Shown here: positions 8,115 through 13,374 of the stretch, one piece after another
Position numbering within the stretch: the stretch's first letter is position 1
Layout of the letters: every line of letters starts with the position of its first letter
NCBI GenBank assembly: GCA_002404055.1
Contig: DHIZ01000392.1
Location: forward strand, 6,188-24,981
Source of the DNA: Chloroflexi bacterium UBA4733
Lineage (GTDB): Bacteria; Chloroflexota; UBA4733
Reading direction: 5' to 3'
Length of the DNA stretch: 18,794 nucleotides
Notes under the pieces: model-generated
What the model was told of the DNA's origin: nothing
Database searches by the model: none
What the model saw: the letters and a program-made list of their open reading frames with translations, nothing else
Position numbers and translations under genes: made by a program

Positions 8115-8653
8115 CGATTGTCCTCCGCTGCCAATCCCTGTACATTCATTTCGAGTGTCATACGTGACTGCGGCCTGTGAGCGGGCGAACTGACAAAGAG
8201 TGCCTGAATCGCCGTCATGCACAGACCGCACACGAATTCTCCGTGCTGTCCCGAGGGAAAGAAGTTCACCACCCCCCGCCCCGTTAGCATCGGCGCGAGA
8301 TCGCGGTGGATGAGCCGAACCGCCGGGTTTCCGCAATACACGCAGGACGGTAGGTTCGCGTCAGTCGGACTGTCAAACGCCCACAGGATGCTGCGAGCCT
8401 CTTCTCTTTTCTTTGCGGGCGAGAAGCTCGGGTTGAGAAACCCGACGTTCACAGTGAAGAGCACCGACAAGTAGCTGGTCACAGACTTGACCGCCTGCGC
8501 CCGATCGGCAAAGTCGGCGAACTCGCGCAGATCATCGAAAGTGACCTCTGCGGGTTCGTCATGTTGCGCGAACGCCGTCAGTGCTGCTACCCCTGTATCG
8601 ATGAGCGGATGTTCCGTCCAGCGCAGCCCGGCGGGCCCCTGGTTACGTTTCAC
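8111..8653 (-). CDS. Short Cst1/Cas8a1-like CXXC/CXXC Cas protein
   Basis: This first gene of the cas operon encodes 180 residues. It matches the style of the N-terminal part of Cst1/Cas8a1, the large subunit of type I-B (Tneap) systems: WTEHPLIDTGVAAL near the start, LFTVNVGFLNPSF with a following basic KKREEAR, CVYC (C104, C107), GRGVVNFFPSGQHG, and CGLC (C142, C145) followed by TAIQAL. The two CXXC pairs probably bind zinc. Full Cst1 proteins are much longer, so this is a free-standing domain. I chose GTG 8653 because AGGGAGGT lies five bases upstream; ATG 8671 and TTG 8701 have no such site. Its stop overlaps the cas10d start. It may be an additional effector subunit, for example contacting PAM or Cas10d. 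I do not know it as a standard type I-D component. Confidence 0.78.
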   Translation of the reverse strand: MKRNQGPAGLRWTEHPLIDTGVAALTAFAQHDEPAEVTFDDLREFADFADRAQAVKSVTSYLSVLFTVNVGFLNPSFSPAKKREEARSILWAFDSPTDANLPSCVYCGNPAVRLIHRDLAPMLTGRGVVNFFPSGQHGEFVCGLCMTAIQALFVSSPAHRPQSRMTLEMNVQGLAAEDNR

Positions 8654-9045
8654 TGCTACCTCCCTCCGCATACGAAGCACGCTGAGCTGGTCCGAAGCCA
8701 ATCTACCTTATCATTGATCTGCCACCCGGTGTTTTCCGCTTGCTCTTCCCTCCGCCATCCGCTGAAACCATGCGCGACTGAGCAAATCTACTGTCTCTGC
8801 TCTTCTTTCCTGTCGTTCGATTAAAGTGCGACAGCCCTTGTCGCGAGAGGATTGCCGGAGAGACACAGCCGCGCTTCCGACAACCACTGCTCAACGCTGT
8901 GCCAACCCGCCTTTCAAGGTCGGCGCTCGGTTAAGCGCCACTGGCCGCCAGCGCAGGGCGTCGGCGGAAACTTGTGACCGCGGACGTCCGTCGAATAGGC
9001 CGATATTCCTCAACCGACTCTGTCTGAAGCCGAGGAACCGGGCCG
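8654..9045. other. Intergenic region upstream of the cas operon
   Basis: I see no convincing gene here. It should hold the cas operon promoter, but no good pair of -35 and -10 boxes stands out. Around 8810-8844 there are several TGTCG half-sites: CTGTCG (8810-8815) pairs with CGACAG (8829-8834), and GCGACA (8828-8833) pairs with TGTCGC (8839-8844). A small inverted repeat, GAATA/TATTC, lies at 8993-9008. These could be regulator sites but are short. No CRISPR repeats were recognised. Confidence 0.4.
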
Positions 9046-9222
9046 CTAGTCGAGGTCGAAGTATCCTCTGATCGCTTGCTGGATCGCTTGACGAAGCACA
9101 TTGTCGTCGCGCGCCCCTAACGCGTGCCCAAGCCGTTGCCTCGCGATGGTGCGGACCTGATGCGCCATCACAATGGAATCAAGTGGTTGGCCGCCAGCAC
9201 CGGCAGGTATCAGTACTTCGGG
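9046..9222 (-). pseudogene. 3' half of a MazF/PemK-like toxin gene
   Basis: A frame ending with TAG at 9046-9048 encodes PEVLIPAGAGGQPLDSIVMA followed by HQVRTIARQRLGH, then a helical end AIQQAIRGYFDLD. This is the pattern of the C-terminal half of MazF/PemK-family RNase toxins. It has no start and no N-terminal half. It overlaps the end of the RHH antitoxin gene in another frame, as if a normal antitoxin-toxin pair had lost the 5' half of the toxin. The first 21 bp of its conserved part recur at 9815-9835, where they end a 5' toxin fragment. It is probably non-functional. Confidence 0.55.
9191..9211. repeat. 21-bp direct repeat, copy 1
   Basis: Identical to 9815-9835; the match extends to 26 of 28 bases with tactt after two mismatches. 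In the minus-strand toxin frame it encodes IPAGAGG. The two copies flank the RHH antitoxin segment. Confidence 0.85.
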
Positions 9223-9485
9223 CTGATGCTCCGGGCTGTTTCCATGTCGGCGGACGCGAACGCTACCTCGGTGTCCGCAAGATCGTGCAGAAACAGCGGG
9301 TCCCGGCTCGCCATATCCCAGGCTGCTCGGCGTGCCTGCCGACGGACCTCCTGCAGTTCACGCATGAGCGCACGCTCAACGAAGGCGTTCGCAGTAGGCG
9401 CTACCCCATGATCCACCGCCTGATCCACGGCGGTCAGAACGTCCTCACGCAGGCTAAATGTCACCTGCCTTGCCGGTGTGGCCAA
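9210..9485 (-). CDS. Ribbon-helix-helix type antitoxin
   Basis: This 91-residue protein begins ATPARQVTFSLREDVLTAVD, a beta strand followed by helix as in RHH (CopG/Arc-like) DNA-binding antitoxins. It continues with NAFVERALMRELQEVRR (33-49) and an acidic C-terminus typical of the toxin-neutralising tail. I chose TTG 9485 because GAGAGGAAGG lies six bases upstream; no ATG fits. The expected MazF/PemK-type toxin gene directly downstream is only a 3' remnant, so this antitoxin appears to be an orphan. Shortened copies of its N-terminal part occur at 11356-11424 and 12939-13043. It is probably autoregulated through the repeats at 9511-9534. Confidence 0.8.
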   Translation of the reverse strand: MATPARQVTFSLREDVLTAVDQAVDHGVAPTANAFVERALMRELQEVRRQARRAAWDMASRDPLFLHDLADTEVAFASADMETARSISPKY

Positions 9486-9510
9486 GCGGAGCCTTCCTCT
9501 CAACCACCGT

Positions 9511-9539
9511 ACTATACCTTCGCTAACTATACCTATAAA
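9511..9539 (-). promoter_or_regulatory. Promoter with AGGTATAGT direct repeats upstream of RHH antitoxin
   Basis: On the minus strand AGGTATAGT occurs twice with a 15-bp period (9534-9526 and 9519-9511). TATAGT at 9516-9511 makes a good -10 box, with TTTATA at 9539-9534 as a weak -35 box 17 bp away. The repeats would be a natural operator for autoregulation by the antitoxin. The antitoxin TTG is about 26 bp downstream. Confidence 0.45.
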
Positions 9540-9814
9540 ACGACAGTACAGCCCTCGGCGCCCCCCCGTCTCTACGTCGATTATCGACGCGCCAACTCCG
9601 GCGCTCGCTTGGAAGACGTGCCACACTGTCTTGCCGGTCCTGACCAAGTTCGCCGCCGGGTCATGCTCCCAACTCCTCGGGCAGTCGCAGCACCACGAAC
9701 GCCAACACCTGCCGTGCGCAGGCAAGCGCGTGGTCCCCGGCTTCGGGCGCACGCTCAGGCCGCATAGAGCAGCTTCGCCTCGCGTTCGACGGTCGCCGGC
9801 AGGCGGTACTCGCC
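9540..9814. other. Degraded stretch between two toxin remnants
   Basis: I recognise no intact gene here. On the minus strand a short frame ends GEYRLPATVEREAKLLYAA with a stop near 9764. It overlaps an ATG that begins a 34-residue frame ending ARQVLAFVVLRLPEELGA near 9661. The latter resembles the final helix of a HEPN-type protein in composition only. Together they look like leftover ends of older TA genes. The function is unknown and confidence in any name is low. Confidence 0.25.
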
Positions 9815-9835
9815 CCGCCAGCACCGGCAGGTATC
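9815..9835. repeat. 21-bp direct repeat, copy 2
   Basis: Second copy of the repeat at 9191-9211, same orientation, 603 bp away. It marks the point where the 5' toxin fragment stops resembling MazF/PemK. Confidence 0.85.
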
Positions 9836-9934
9836 CATACTTTGGAGGGATAGAGGCCGCACCGCGTCGAAGGCATAGGCAGAACGGTCACGCCGAATCC
9901 TTCTCTGCTGAATTCTTCGGCGTTCCCGTTCAAG
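9815..9934 (-). pseudogene. 5'/middle fragment of a MazF/PemK-like toxin gene
   Basis: Right after the RES gene stop, and in the same frame, the sequence reads GNAEEFSREGFGVTVLPM, then LYPSKVWIPAGAGG. This follows the layout of the middle of MazF/PemK toxins, where a hydrophobic strand is followed by a Tyr-Pro and a PAG motif. Similarity stops at the 21-bp segment shared with 9191-9211. The shared bases encode the same IPAGAGG motif in both places, so two toxin genes, or two halves of one, were broken at the same codons. There is no start codon of its own. Confidence 0.4.
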
Positions 9935-9936
9935 GA

Positions 9937-10647
9937 TCAATCAACCAGCCTCTTCGACGGCGTCGTAAGCGCCTTGATGGCCGGTCGTGGACTGCCTGTC
10001 CAGCGAAGCTCGTACGCCGTGCCCTTCCGCACATTGGTCACCACGGAAGGCCGGAAACAGGCGATGCAGACGCCACGCGGGCGGCGCACGCTCGGATAGA
10101 CAATGCCAAGCGAACCAGCCACGAGCAGCCGTTCGGCGAGCGCCTGTGATTGCACATAGCTTCTGGGATCAAGGCAGGCTGCGAACGCAGGTGCGTCCCG
10201 AAGGTCGTGGAATTGGGCGCTGAAGTCGGCGAGGTAATCGTCGAACGTGACCACGTCCTCGAAGCGATCAATCTCGGCGAGCTGCACCGTCTTGTGGAAG
10301 GCGACTTCGGCCTGCGCCGTCCTGATCTCGAAGGCGGCATACCAGGCGCCGCGTTCGGGGTCATTGAAGCGGCCGCCGAACGGATGCGCGTGCGTGAAGG
10401 CCGCGTTGACAATGCGGTAATACGGGACGTCGAACACGAGCTCGTGGACCCCGATCCCGGGCACGAGCTCGTTCTCCGCCAGGAGGCGATCATTGGTCGC
10501 GTTGTCCAGGTCGACGATCGCGGCCAGATGCTGGTCGTCGTCCGCGATGCGCGTGAGGACGCCAGCGCCTTCGTCGCTGTACTTGGAAGGGATGAGACGA
10601 TGCGTATCGGCGCGACGGACCAGCGATACGCCGGGAAGCGTTGTCAC
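9937..10647 (-). CDS. RES-domain toxin (NAD+ phosphorylase family)
   Basis: RES toxins break down NAD+ and stop growth when not held by their Xre antitoxin. The 236-residue protein has the typical core: YYRIVNAAF (76-84), GGRFNDPERGAWYAAFE (91-107), AQAEVAFHKT (111-120) and GSLGIVYPSVR (178-188). The candidate Arg, Tyr, Glu and Ser of the family are R78 or R93, Y103, E114 and S186. I chose GTG 10647 because it overlaps the end of the antitoxin gene (ATGTGA), the usual antitoxin-first order. The frame is open upstream only within the antitoxin gene. The length is full, so the toxin is probably active. Confidence 0.88.
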   Translation of the reverse strand: MTTLPGVSLVRRADTHRLIPSKYSDEGAGVLTRIADDDQHLAAIVDLDNATNDRLLAENELVPGIGVHELVFDVPYYRIVNAAFTHAHPFGGRFNDPERGAWYAAFEIRTAQAEVAFHKTVQLAEIDRFEDVVTFDDYLADFSAQFHDLRDAPAFAACLDPRSYVQSQALAERLLVAGSLGIVYPSVRRPRGVCIACFRPSVVTNVRKGTAYELRWTGSPRPAIKALTTPSKRLVD

Positions 10648-11081
10648 ATACCGCTTGCGCGCGCATCGAGCAGGCGCCGTATGGTCTGGATCGCCGGCAC
10701 ACCGCCCTTCACCATGTACGCGAGCGGCGAGGCCCCACCGAAGATGCGGTTGGTGTTCGGGAGACGGACCCATTCGTCGGCGAGCGTCTGGCTATGCAGT
10801 ATGTTCAGATCCTTGAAGATGCCGATGAGATAGGAGATGCGCAGCAGCTTGTCAATGTCGAGCACGCGGTCATCCGCGTTCTTCTTCATCTCGTAATACG
10901 GGCCGTTGGTAACTCCCCCAAGCAATTGCCGGGCGTCATCGTCACGCACGCCCCAGCGGTCCATGATGTTGAAGAATGCTCTCAGCGCGGCCGGGCTCAG
11001 GCGCTCGCGCTCCTGTTTGGAAGCGATATCAACGACAGGCGAGGGCTCATACCGTGTCGACGGAAAGGTCAAGCGTGCCAC
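10644..11081 (-). CDS. Xre/MbcA/ParS-type antitoxin of the RES toxin
   Basis: Neutralises the RES toxin by covering its active site and represses the operon. The 145-residue protein has an Xre-like helical DNA-binding part (about 30-95, LSPAALRAFFNIMDRWGV to LLRISYLIGIFKDL). A C-terminal toxin-binding domain (about 96-145) has WVRLPNTNRIFGGASPLAYM and ends IQTIRRLLDARASGM, the hallmark of the MbcA/ParS/Xre toxin-binding domain. I chose GTG 11081, which has AGGAG seven bases upstream. The RES gene overlaps its stop. The gene follows the orphan MADQEQ gene at 11113-11331 by about 30 bp. Confidence 0.88.
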   Translation of the reverse strand: MARLTFPSTRYEPSPVVDIASKQERERLSPAALRAFFNIMDRWGVRDDDARQLLGGVTNGPYYEMKKNADDRVLDIDKLLRISYLIGIFKDLNILHSQTLADEWVRLPNTNRIFGGASPLAYMVKGGVPAIQTIRRLLDARASGM

Positions 11082-11102
11082 GAGTAAACTCCTATTTCGG
11101 AG

Positions 11103-11131
11103 ACTATAACCTCTATACCGGGAGAAATAAA
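11103..11131 (-). promoter_or_regulatory. Promoter of the Xre-RES operon
   Basis: On the minus strand TTTATT (11131-11126) and TATAGT (11108-11103) are 17 bp apart. A second TATAG lies just upstream of the -10 box, giving TATAG-N4-TATAG, a possible operator for the Xre protein. The layout repeats that of the RHH antitoxin promoter at 9511-9539. It overlaps the end of the preceding small gene. Confidence 0.45.
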
Positions 11132-11331
11132 GGTTCGCGTAGCTTTTCGACCATGCGCACCGATGCCGCCATGCGCTTCAACGTCTCCTCGGGCGTGAGC
11201 ATCAGGTTACGACGGAGCACGGAGACGTTTATCCCACCCGGAGGCATTTCGGGCGCGTCGGGGTTGTGAAGATACGTACCGTCGGCACGGAGATCTACCC
11301 AACGATACGCGTGCTGCTCCTGGTCAGCCAT
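11113..11331 (-). CDS. Small 'MADQEQ' protein, copy A (orphan TA partner)
   Basis: This 72-residue protein is nearly the same as the one at 12684-12914. It reads HAYRWVDLRADGTYLHNPDA, then PPGGINVSVLRRNLMLTPEE and a helical end MAASVRMVEKLR. Small proteins of this layout, with an LTPEERL-type segment, are known to me as partners encoded just before nucleotidyltransferases of the AbiEii/MNT type. In this copy no nucleotidyltransferase follows; the Xre-RES pair does. The ATG has AGAGAGGG eight bases upstream. The end of the protein differs from copy B because the duplication ends eight codons before the stop. Confidence 0.7.
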   Translation of the reverse strand: MADQEQHAYRWVDLRADGTYLHNPDAPEMPPGGINVSVLRRNLMLTPEETLKRMAASVRMVEKLREPLFLPV

Positions 11332-11424
11332 GGCAAGGACCCTCTCTGCTTGCTGTTAGCGTACCGCAGTAGGCGCTACCCCATGCCCTACCGCCTGATC
11401 CACGGCGCTCAGAACATCCTCACC
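11138..11424. repeat. 287-bp duplicated unit, copy A
   Basis: Aligns without gaps to 12721-13007, with scattered substitutions. It holds most of the MADQEQ gene, its ribosome binding site and a truncated piece of an RHH antitoxin gene. The part at 11366-11424 also matches 9391-9450 in the RHH antitoxin. Confidence 0.88.
11356..11424 (-). pseudogene. Truncated RHH antitoxin fragment, copy A
   Basis: On the minus strand this encodes EDVLSAVDQAVGHGVAPTAV followed by R and a stop (TAA at 11356-11358). It matches residues of the intact RHH antitoxin up to GVAPTA, after which the intact gene continues with NAFVERAL. There is no start, as the upstream part is gone. The MADQEQ gene follows about 24 bp later. 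Confidence 0.6.
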
Positions 11425-11457
11425 GCCTGTGCCACCGTTTGAAACGCTGTTCATGTC

Positions 11458-11700
11458 TCACTGCTTCAGGACTAACGCATTGAAACGGTCCAGGTCCAAT
11501 CTCGCCCTCTGTACGTGCAGTGCCTCCAAATCAGACCGCGCTCTGGCTCTTGCCTCATCTGACGAGTGATGGCCGTTGATGATGCGTAGAAGACTCTGTG
11601 AAAATTGTTCCCCCGCCCGCGCCGATTGCTCCCGCGCTGATTGAATCGGAGGTCGAACTGGTACCGGCGGGTTGCGCTGAACGCATGGGAAAGGCCGAGG
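11458..11700 (-). pseudogene. Coiled-coil continuation of the small membrane protein after a stop codon
   Basis: This 80-codon frame is in phase with the gene at 11701-11985 and follows its TAA directly. It starts with a proline-rich stretch (RNPPVPVRPPIQ) and goes on with a helical, heptad-like part (SAREQSARAGEQFSQSLLRI, then SDEARARARSDLEALHVQRA), ending ALVLKQ. It has no ATG, GTG or TTG near its beginning. It looks like the C-terminal part of a longer protein cut by a nonsense mutation, although readthrough is possible. A linker and coiled coil after a membrane-anchored domain would make structural sense. Confidence 0.5.
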
Positions 11701-11985
11701 TTAGGAATGCGCGCCAACGGCCTCGCCTGGCGGTTGGACCCTCGCATCCTCAGCCGCTCTCAGGAGGTTACGGATGCCTTCTTCTTCCTCCGGGTTAACG
11801 GGGTAACGCTTGATCTCGCCATTGGCCCGTCTCACCTCAACAATAATCGTCGCCTTCGATCCTTGAGAACCGGCAAGTTGCAGCATCCTGTGGCGCCTGG
11901 CGTCCTCCCATCGAGCGACAAGAAGCCCTGCCACGACACCGGCAATGCCGAGGAGCAGGCCACCAACATTCGCCGCCATACCCAA
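11701..11985 (-). CDS. Small membrane protein, possibly EACC1-like
   Basis: This 94-residue protein has one clear membrane helix near the N-terminus (NVGGLLLGIAGVVAGLLVA). It is followed by a basic stretch and a small soluble part, KATIIVEVRRANGEIKRYPV, then EEEEGIRNLLRAAEDA. The membrane helix plus a small strand-helix domain resembles EACC1, an accessory component of some bacterial conflict systems. That likeness is weak and I would not rely on it. TTG 11985 has GAGGTGA just upstream, and ATG 11979 is the alternative. The stop may be secondary, because the frame continues for 80 sensible codons behind it. Confidence 0.6.
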   Translation of the reverse strand: MGMAANVGGLLLGIAGVVAGLLVARWEDARRHRMLQLAGSQGSKATIIVEVRRANGEIKRYPVNPEEEEGIRNLLRAAEDARVQPPGEAVGAHS

Positions 11986-12012
11986 GCGCTCACCTCAACG
12001 CTATGATCCACA

Positions 12013-12066
12013 TCAGCAATGATACAGCGTCAAAGGGCTGTTCTCCAGGCTGGTCAGCCAGTATGC
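12013..12066 (-). pseudogene. Copy of the 3' end of the dioxygenase gene
   Basis: On the minus strand this reads AYWLTSLENSPLTLYHC and a stop. The neighbouring dioxygenase (13757-14575) ends AYWLTRLENSPSTLYHG and a stop. The DNA of 12020-12066 differs from 13764-13810 at 5 of 47 positions. Nothing else of the dioxygenase remains here. The two copies point the same way and enclose about 1.7 kb of TA genes. Confidence 0.75.
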
Positions 12067-12103
12067 CCATAGCCGCCCGTACCGGCCTTCCGCTTGCCTT
12101 GCC

Positions 12104-12697
12104 CTACTGCGCCAAATCAGCGGCCGGGGGCAGCTCCTGATCATCACCTTCGCCATGGGCGCGCTCCTGCTCGATGAGCTTACGCAGTTCCAGCAGTTCA
12201 TCCACCGTAGCAAGGTCTTTCGGGCGTGCTGTTGCGCGCTTCATGGCGATGAGATCATCGATATCAACAACGCGGATCGTGTAGCCTTCCAGCGGAGCCT
12301 CACCAGCACGCTCTCTTGCCTCCGGATAGGCGGGGGCGCCCGGCACGGTGACCATACAGTCGAAGTCGCCGTATGGCGTCACGAAATGGTAGCTGTTCCA
12401 TAAACCGAGATATTCCGCGGTAAGGCGTCCGCCGGTCCCTGGCGTGTCCTCGTCCCACGGCCGCCGACGGGCCAGCGGTGTTGGAACGCTCGGCGGCGTA
12501 AACAGGTGGGCATTCAGGGCATCCAACGCCATGGCGAGGCGTTCGCGATTCTCCCGAGAGCGCTCAAACAGGACATCCACATCGTCCGTCATCTGACGGC
12601 TGCCATGAAGCGTGGCTGCGATCCCTCCAATCACCAGGAAGTCCACTCCACGCTCAGCGAGCACGAGTAGAAGACGGTCCGGTTCAAAGGACGCCAT
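12104..12697 (-). CDS. Nucleotidyltransferase of the AbiEii/MNT type (TA-like)
   Basis: This 197-residue protein has the polymerase-beta-like fold pattern. VIGGIAATLHGSR (23-34) is followed by MTDDVDVLF with D39-x-D41, a third acidic pair at YGDFD (D111, D113), and the IDDLIAMKRATARPKDLATV element (147-165). The last is typical of AbiEii-type and related nucleotidyltransferase toxins, which modify RNA or protein targets; the target here is unknown. I chose ATG 12697, which overlaps the end of the MADQEQ copy B gene by 14 bp and gives MASFEPDRLL. The two genes form a likely TA pair. An upstream in-frame extension of 12 residues has no clear support. Confidence 0.82.
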   Translation of the reverse strand: MASFEPDRLLLVLAERGVDFLVIGGIAATLHGSRQMTDDVDVLFERSRENRERLAMALDALNAHLFTPPSVPTPLARRRPWDEDTPGTGGRLTAEYLGLWNSYHFVTPYGDFDCMVTVPGAPAYPEARERAGEAPLEGYTIRVVDIDDLIAMKRATARPKDLATVDELLELRKLIEQERAHGEGDDQELPPAADLAQ

Positions 12698-12914
12698 GGC
12701 GGCGCGACCGGAATCCACTGCGCAGCTTTTCAACCATGCGCACCGAGGCGGCCATGCGCCTCAACCGCTCCTCGGGCGTGAGCAGCAGGTTGCGACGGAG
12801 CGCGGAGACGTTTATTCCACCGGGCGTCACTTCGGGCGCATCGGGGTTGTGAAGATACGTACCGTCGGCACGGAGATCGACCCAACGATAGGCATGCTGC
12901 TCCTGGTCAGCCAT
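12684..12914 (-). CDS. Small 'MADQEQ' protein, copy B (partner of nucleotidyltransferase)
   Basis: A 76-residue close copy of the protein at 11113-11331. It shares HAYRWVDLRADGTYLHNPDA, PGGINVSALRRNLLLTPEER and MAASVRMVEKLR. The last residues (SGFRSRRHGVL) are unique and lie where the gene overlaps the nucleotidyltransferase start. Gene order and overlap suggest it is the antitoxin or regulatory partner of the nucleotidyltransferase. ATG 12914 has AGAGAGGGG upstream. No catalytic motif is seen. Confidence 0.72.
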   Translation of the reverse strand: MADQEQHAYRWVDLRADGTYLHNPDAPEVTPGGINVSALRRNLLLTPEERLRRMAASVRMVEKLRSGFRSRRHGVL

Positions 12915-13007
12915 GGCAAGGCCCCTCTCTGCTTGCTGTTAGCATACCGCAGTAGGCGCTACCCCATGGCCTGCTGCCTGATCCACGGCGGTCAGAACAT
13001 CCTCGCG
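12721..13007. repeat. 287-bp duplicated unit, copy B
   Basis: Gap-free counterpart of 11138-11424. Similarity to the intact RHH antitoxin gene continues beyond it to about 13043, which copy A lacks. Copy B may therefore be closer to the source. Confidence 0.88.
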
Positions 13008-13043
13008 AAGACTGAATGTTCCTTTCCTTGCCGGTGCGGCCAA
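12939..13043 (-). pseudogene. Truncated RHH antitoxin gene, copy B
   Basis: From TTG 13043 this encodes 34 residues, beginning AAPARKGTFSLREDVLTAVD and ending GVAPTAVC. It matches the first 32 residues of the antitoxin at 9210-9485, then stops at TAA (12939-12941). The DNA-binding strand is kept but the dimerisation helices are gone, so a functional RHH fold is unlikely. It lies directly before the MADQEQ gene and might serve only as a translated leader. Confidence 0.6.
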
Positions 13044-13209
13044 GTGACGCCTTCAAGTGCTTTGCGGAGAAAACAGATTCGTCTCCGATGAACGTGGCCC
13101 CTGGCGGCATGGGCATCTCCTCCGCTGCCAGCGTAGCACACGCTCATCGTGGTCGTATTGCGACGTTATACTTCCTCCCGACAGGGGTACGGGGACCAAG
13201 GGATGGCGC

Positions 13210-13374
13210 ATGCGCATCGATAGCCTCGAGGTGGATGACCACATTCTGGACAAGATCGAACAAAAGCACGGGGTGAGTTGGGCGGAAGTCGACGAGGCCT
13301 GTCGCTCCGGCGACCGCCAGGTGCGGCAGGGACGGAATGCCACGGCCCGGCTCTTTCAGGAAGGAGTTCGGTAG
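13210..13374 (+). CDS. Shortened BrnT-like toxin
   Basis: This 54-residue protein begins MRIDSLEVDDHILDKIEQKH followed by GVSWAEVDEA. This matches the first part of BrnT-like RNase toxins, where a short strand is followed by the KHGV-x-x-EVEE helix. BrnT proteins are normally about 80-100 residues and continue with a GRYLFVVF-type strand pair, which is missing. The gene stops directly before the ATG of an RHH antitoxin (TAG-ATG), the usual toxin-first BrnT-BrnA order. It is probably truncated and inactive, but a small protein may still be made. Confidence 0.6.
   Translation: MRIDSLEVDDHILDKIEQKHGVSWAEVDEACRSGDRQVRQGRNATARLFQEGVR

Noticed and set aside
8115..8336. 74-codon N-terminal extension of Cas10d
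   Set aside because: It lies within the upstream cst1-like gene in another frame, while ATG 8114 makes a neat ATGA overlap and leads into the HD domain.
8654..9045. CRISPR array or leader upstream of the cas operon
   Set aside because: No regularly spaced repeat was found in this stretch.
9661..9764. HEPN-type toxin fragment
   Set aside because: Resemblance rests on one helix of about 18 residues, too little to name a family.
9191..9835. 21-bp repeats as CRISPR repeats or an insertion sequence's target duplication
   Set aside because: Only two copies 603 bp apart, no transposase and no terminal inverted repeats. The bases encode a conserved toxin motif, which explains them better.
11472..11747. 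91-codon minus-strand frame (another reading of the coiled-coil region)
   Set aside because: Basic, low-complexity composition. The frame continuous with 11701-11985 looks far more protein-like.
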